A stretch of DNA of 5,541 bases from Paracoccaceae bacterium (GTDB lineage Bacteria > Pseudomonadota > Alphaproteobacteria > Rhodobacterales > Rhodobacteraceae): assembly GCA_003250135.1 (NCBI GenBank), contig QKHF01000006.1:1-5541 (forward strand), read 5' to 3'. Positions 5,098 through 5,541 of the stretch are shown here, in pieces (position 1 is the first letter of the stretch; the number at the start of each line of letters is the position of its first letter). The position numbers and the translations under genes are program-made. Under the pieces are notes generated by a model. That model saw only the letters and a program-made list of their open reading frames with translations, did no database searches and had not been told where the DNA came from.

Positions 5098-5541
5098 ATG
5101 AAGATCACCAAGCTGACCACATGGCGCGTCCCACCCCGTTGGCTGTTTCTGAAGATCGAAACCGACGAGGGCGTTTCGGGGTGGGGCGAGCCGGTCATCG
5201 AGGGGCGCGCCGCCACGGTAGAGGCGGCCGTGCGGGAGTTGTCGGAAATGCTGATCGGGCGCGATCCGCGCCGGATTGAGGACATCTGGCAGACGCTCTA
5301 TCGCGGCGGCTTCTATCGCGGCGGCCCGATCCTGATGTCGGCGATCGCCGGCATCGATCAGGCGCTCTGGGACATCAAGGGCAAGGCGCTGGGCGCGCCT
5401 GTCCACGAACTTCTGGGCGGCGCGGTGCGCGACCGGATGCGCATGTATTGCTGGATCGGCGGCGACCGACCCGGCGATATCGGCCGCCAAGCGAAGGAGG
5501 TCGTCGCTAAGGGCTTCACCGCCTTCAAGATGAATGGGACC
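5098..5541 (+). CDS. dgoD: D-galactonate dehydratase (enolase superfamily), 3'-truncated by the window edge
   Basis: Dehydrates D-galactonate to 2-keto-3-deoxy-D-galactonate in the cytoplasm, first step of the De Ley-Doudoroff galactonate route. The 148 visible codons, open to the last base, read MKITKLTTWRVPPRWLFLKI and onward and follow E. coli DgoD, as I recall it, almost residue by residue: ETDEGVSGWGEPVIEGRA near 20-37, the RGGPILMSAIAGIDQALWD block at 74-92, GGDRP at 121-125 and the FKMNG turn at the edge. This covers the N-terminal capping domain, which sets specificity in mandelate-racemase-like enolases, and the start of the barrel. Metal ligands and catalytic His residues lie beyond the window, so activity cannot be confirmed. 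It follows dctM by 32 nt with its own ribosome binding site. Related acid-sugar dehydratases are possible, but the capping-domain match makes DgoD the best call. Confidence 0.9.
   Translation, partial: MKITKLTTWRVPPRWLFLKIETDEGVSGWGEPVIEGRAATVEAAVRELSEMLIGRDPRRIEDIWQTLYRGGFYRGGPILMSAIAGIDQALWDIKGKALGAPVHELLGGAVRDRMRMYCWIGGDRPGDIGRQAKEVVAKGFTAFKMNGT

Noticed and set aside
5079..5279. + strand open frame starting at 5079, about 66 codons, Arg/Gly-rich
   Set aside because: It is out of frame with dgoD, whose frame gives a near-continuous DgoD match from ATG 5098 to the window end.

Overview
The window looks like a piece of a GC-rich proteobacterial chromosome, probably alphaproteobacterial. That placement is an inference from the coding GC content, the proteobacterial type of class I fructose-bisphosphatase, and the use of a TRAP transporter for an organic acid. 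All six genes lie on the + strand. Both ends are cut inside a gene: fbp lacks its first codons and dgoD lacks roughly its last 60%.

Layout: (1) 2-1030, class I fructose-1,6-bisphosphatase, a central-carbon enzyme. (2) 1031-1183, a 153-bp AT-rich gap (about 39% GC by hand count) with a candidate promoter and several palindromes, one of which matches the operator pattern of FadR-type GntR regulators. (3) 1184-1999, a GntR/FCD regulator that resembles DgoR. (4) 2044-5065, a complete tripartite TRAP transporter in the order dctP (periplasmic binding protein), dctQ (small membrane subunit), dctM (large membrane subunit). (5) 5098-5541, the N-terminal 148 codons of an enolase-superfamily dehydratase very like E. 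coli D-galactonate dehydratase DgoD.

The genes from 1184 onward read as one catabolic operon. The TRAP system imports a sugar acid, DgoD dehydrates it to a 2-keto-3-deoxy acid, and the regulator represses the set until the acid or a product is present. D-galactonate is the best substrate guess, from DgoD and the DgoR-like regulator. A TRAP importer takes the place of the MFS permease DgoT of enteric bacteria. The gaps inside the operon are 44, 65, -1 and 32 nt, so the 153-bp gap is the only obvious place for the main promoter. A perfect 14-bp hairpin between dctP and dctQ probably adjusts the ratio of binding protein to membrane subunits. There is no tRNA, rRNA, CRISPR array or mobile element, and no gene-free stretch longer than 153 bp.

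No exotic new system is visible. The most interesting material is regulatory: the FadR-type operator between -35 and -10, a repeated CACCT-N6-AGGTG palindrome in front of both the regulator and dctP, and the dctP-dctQ hairpin.
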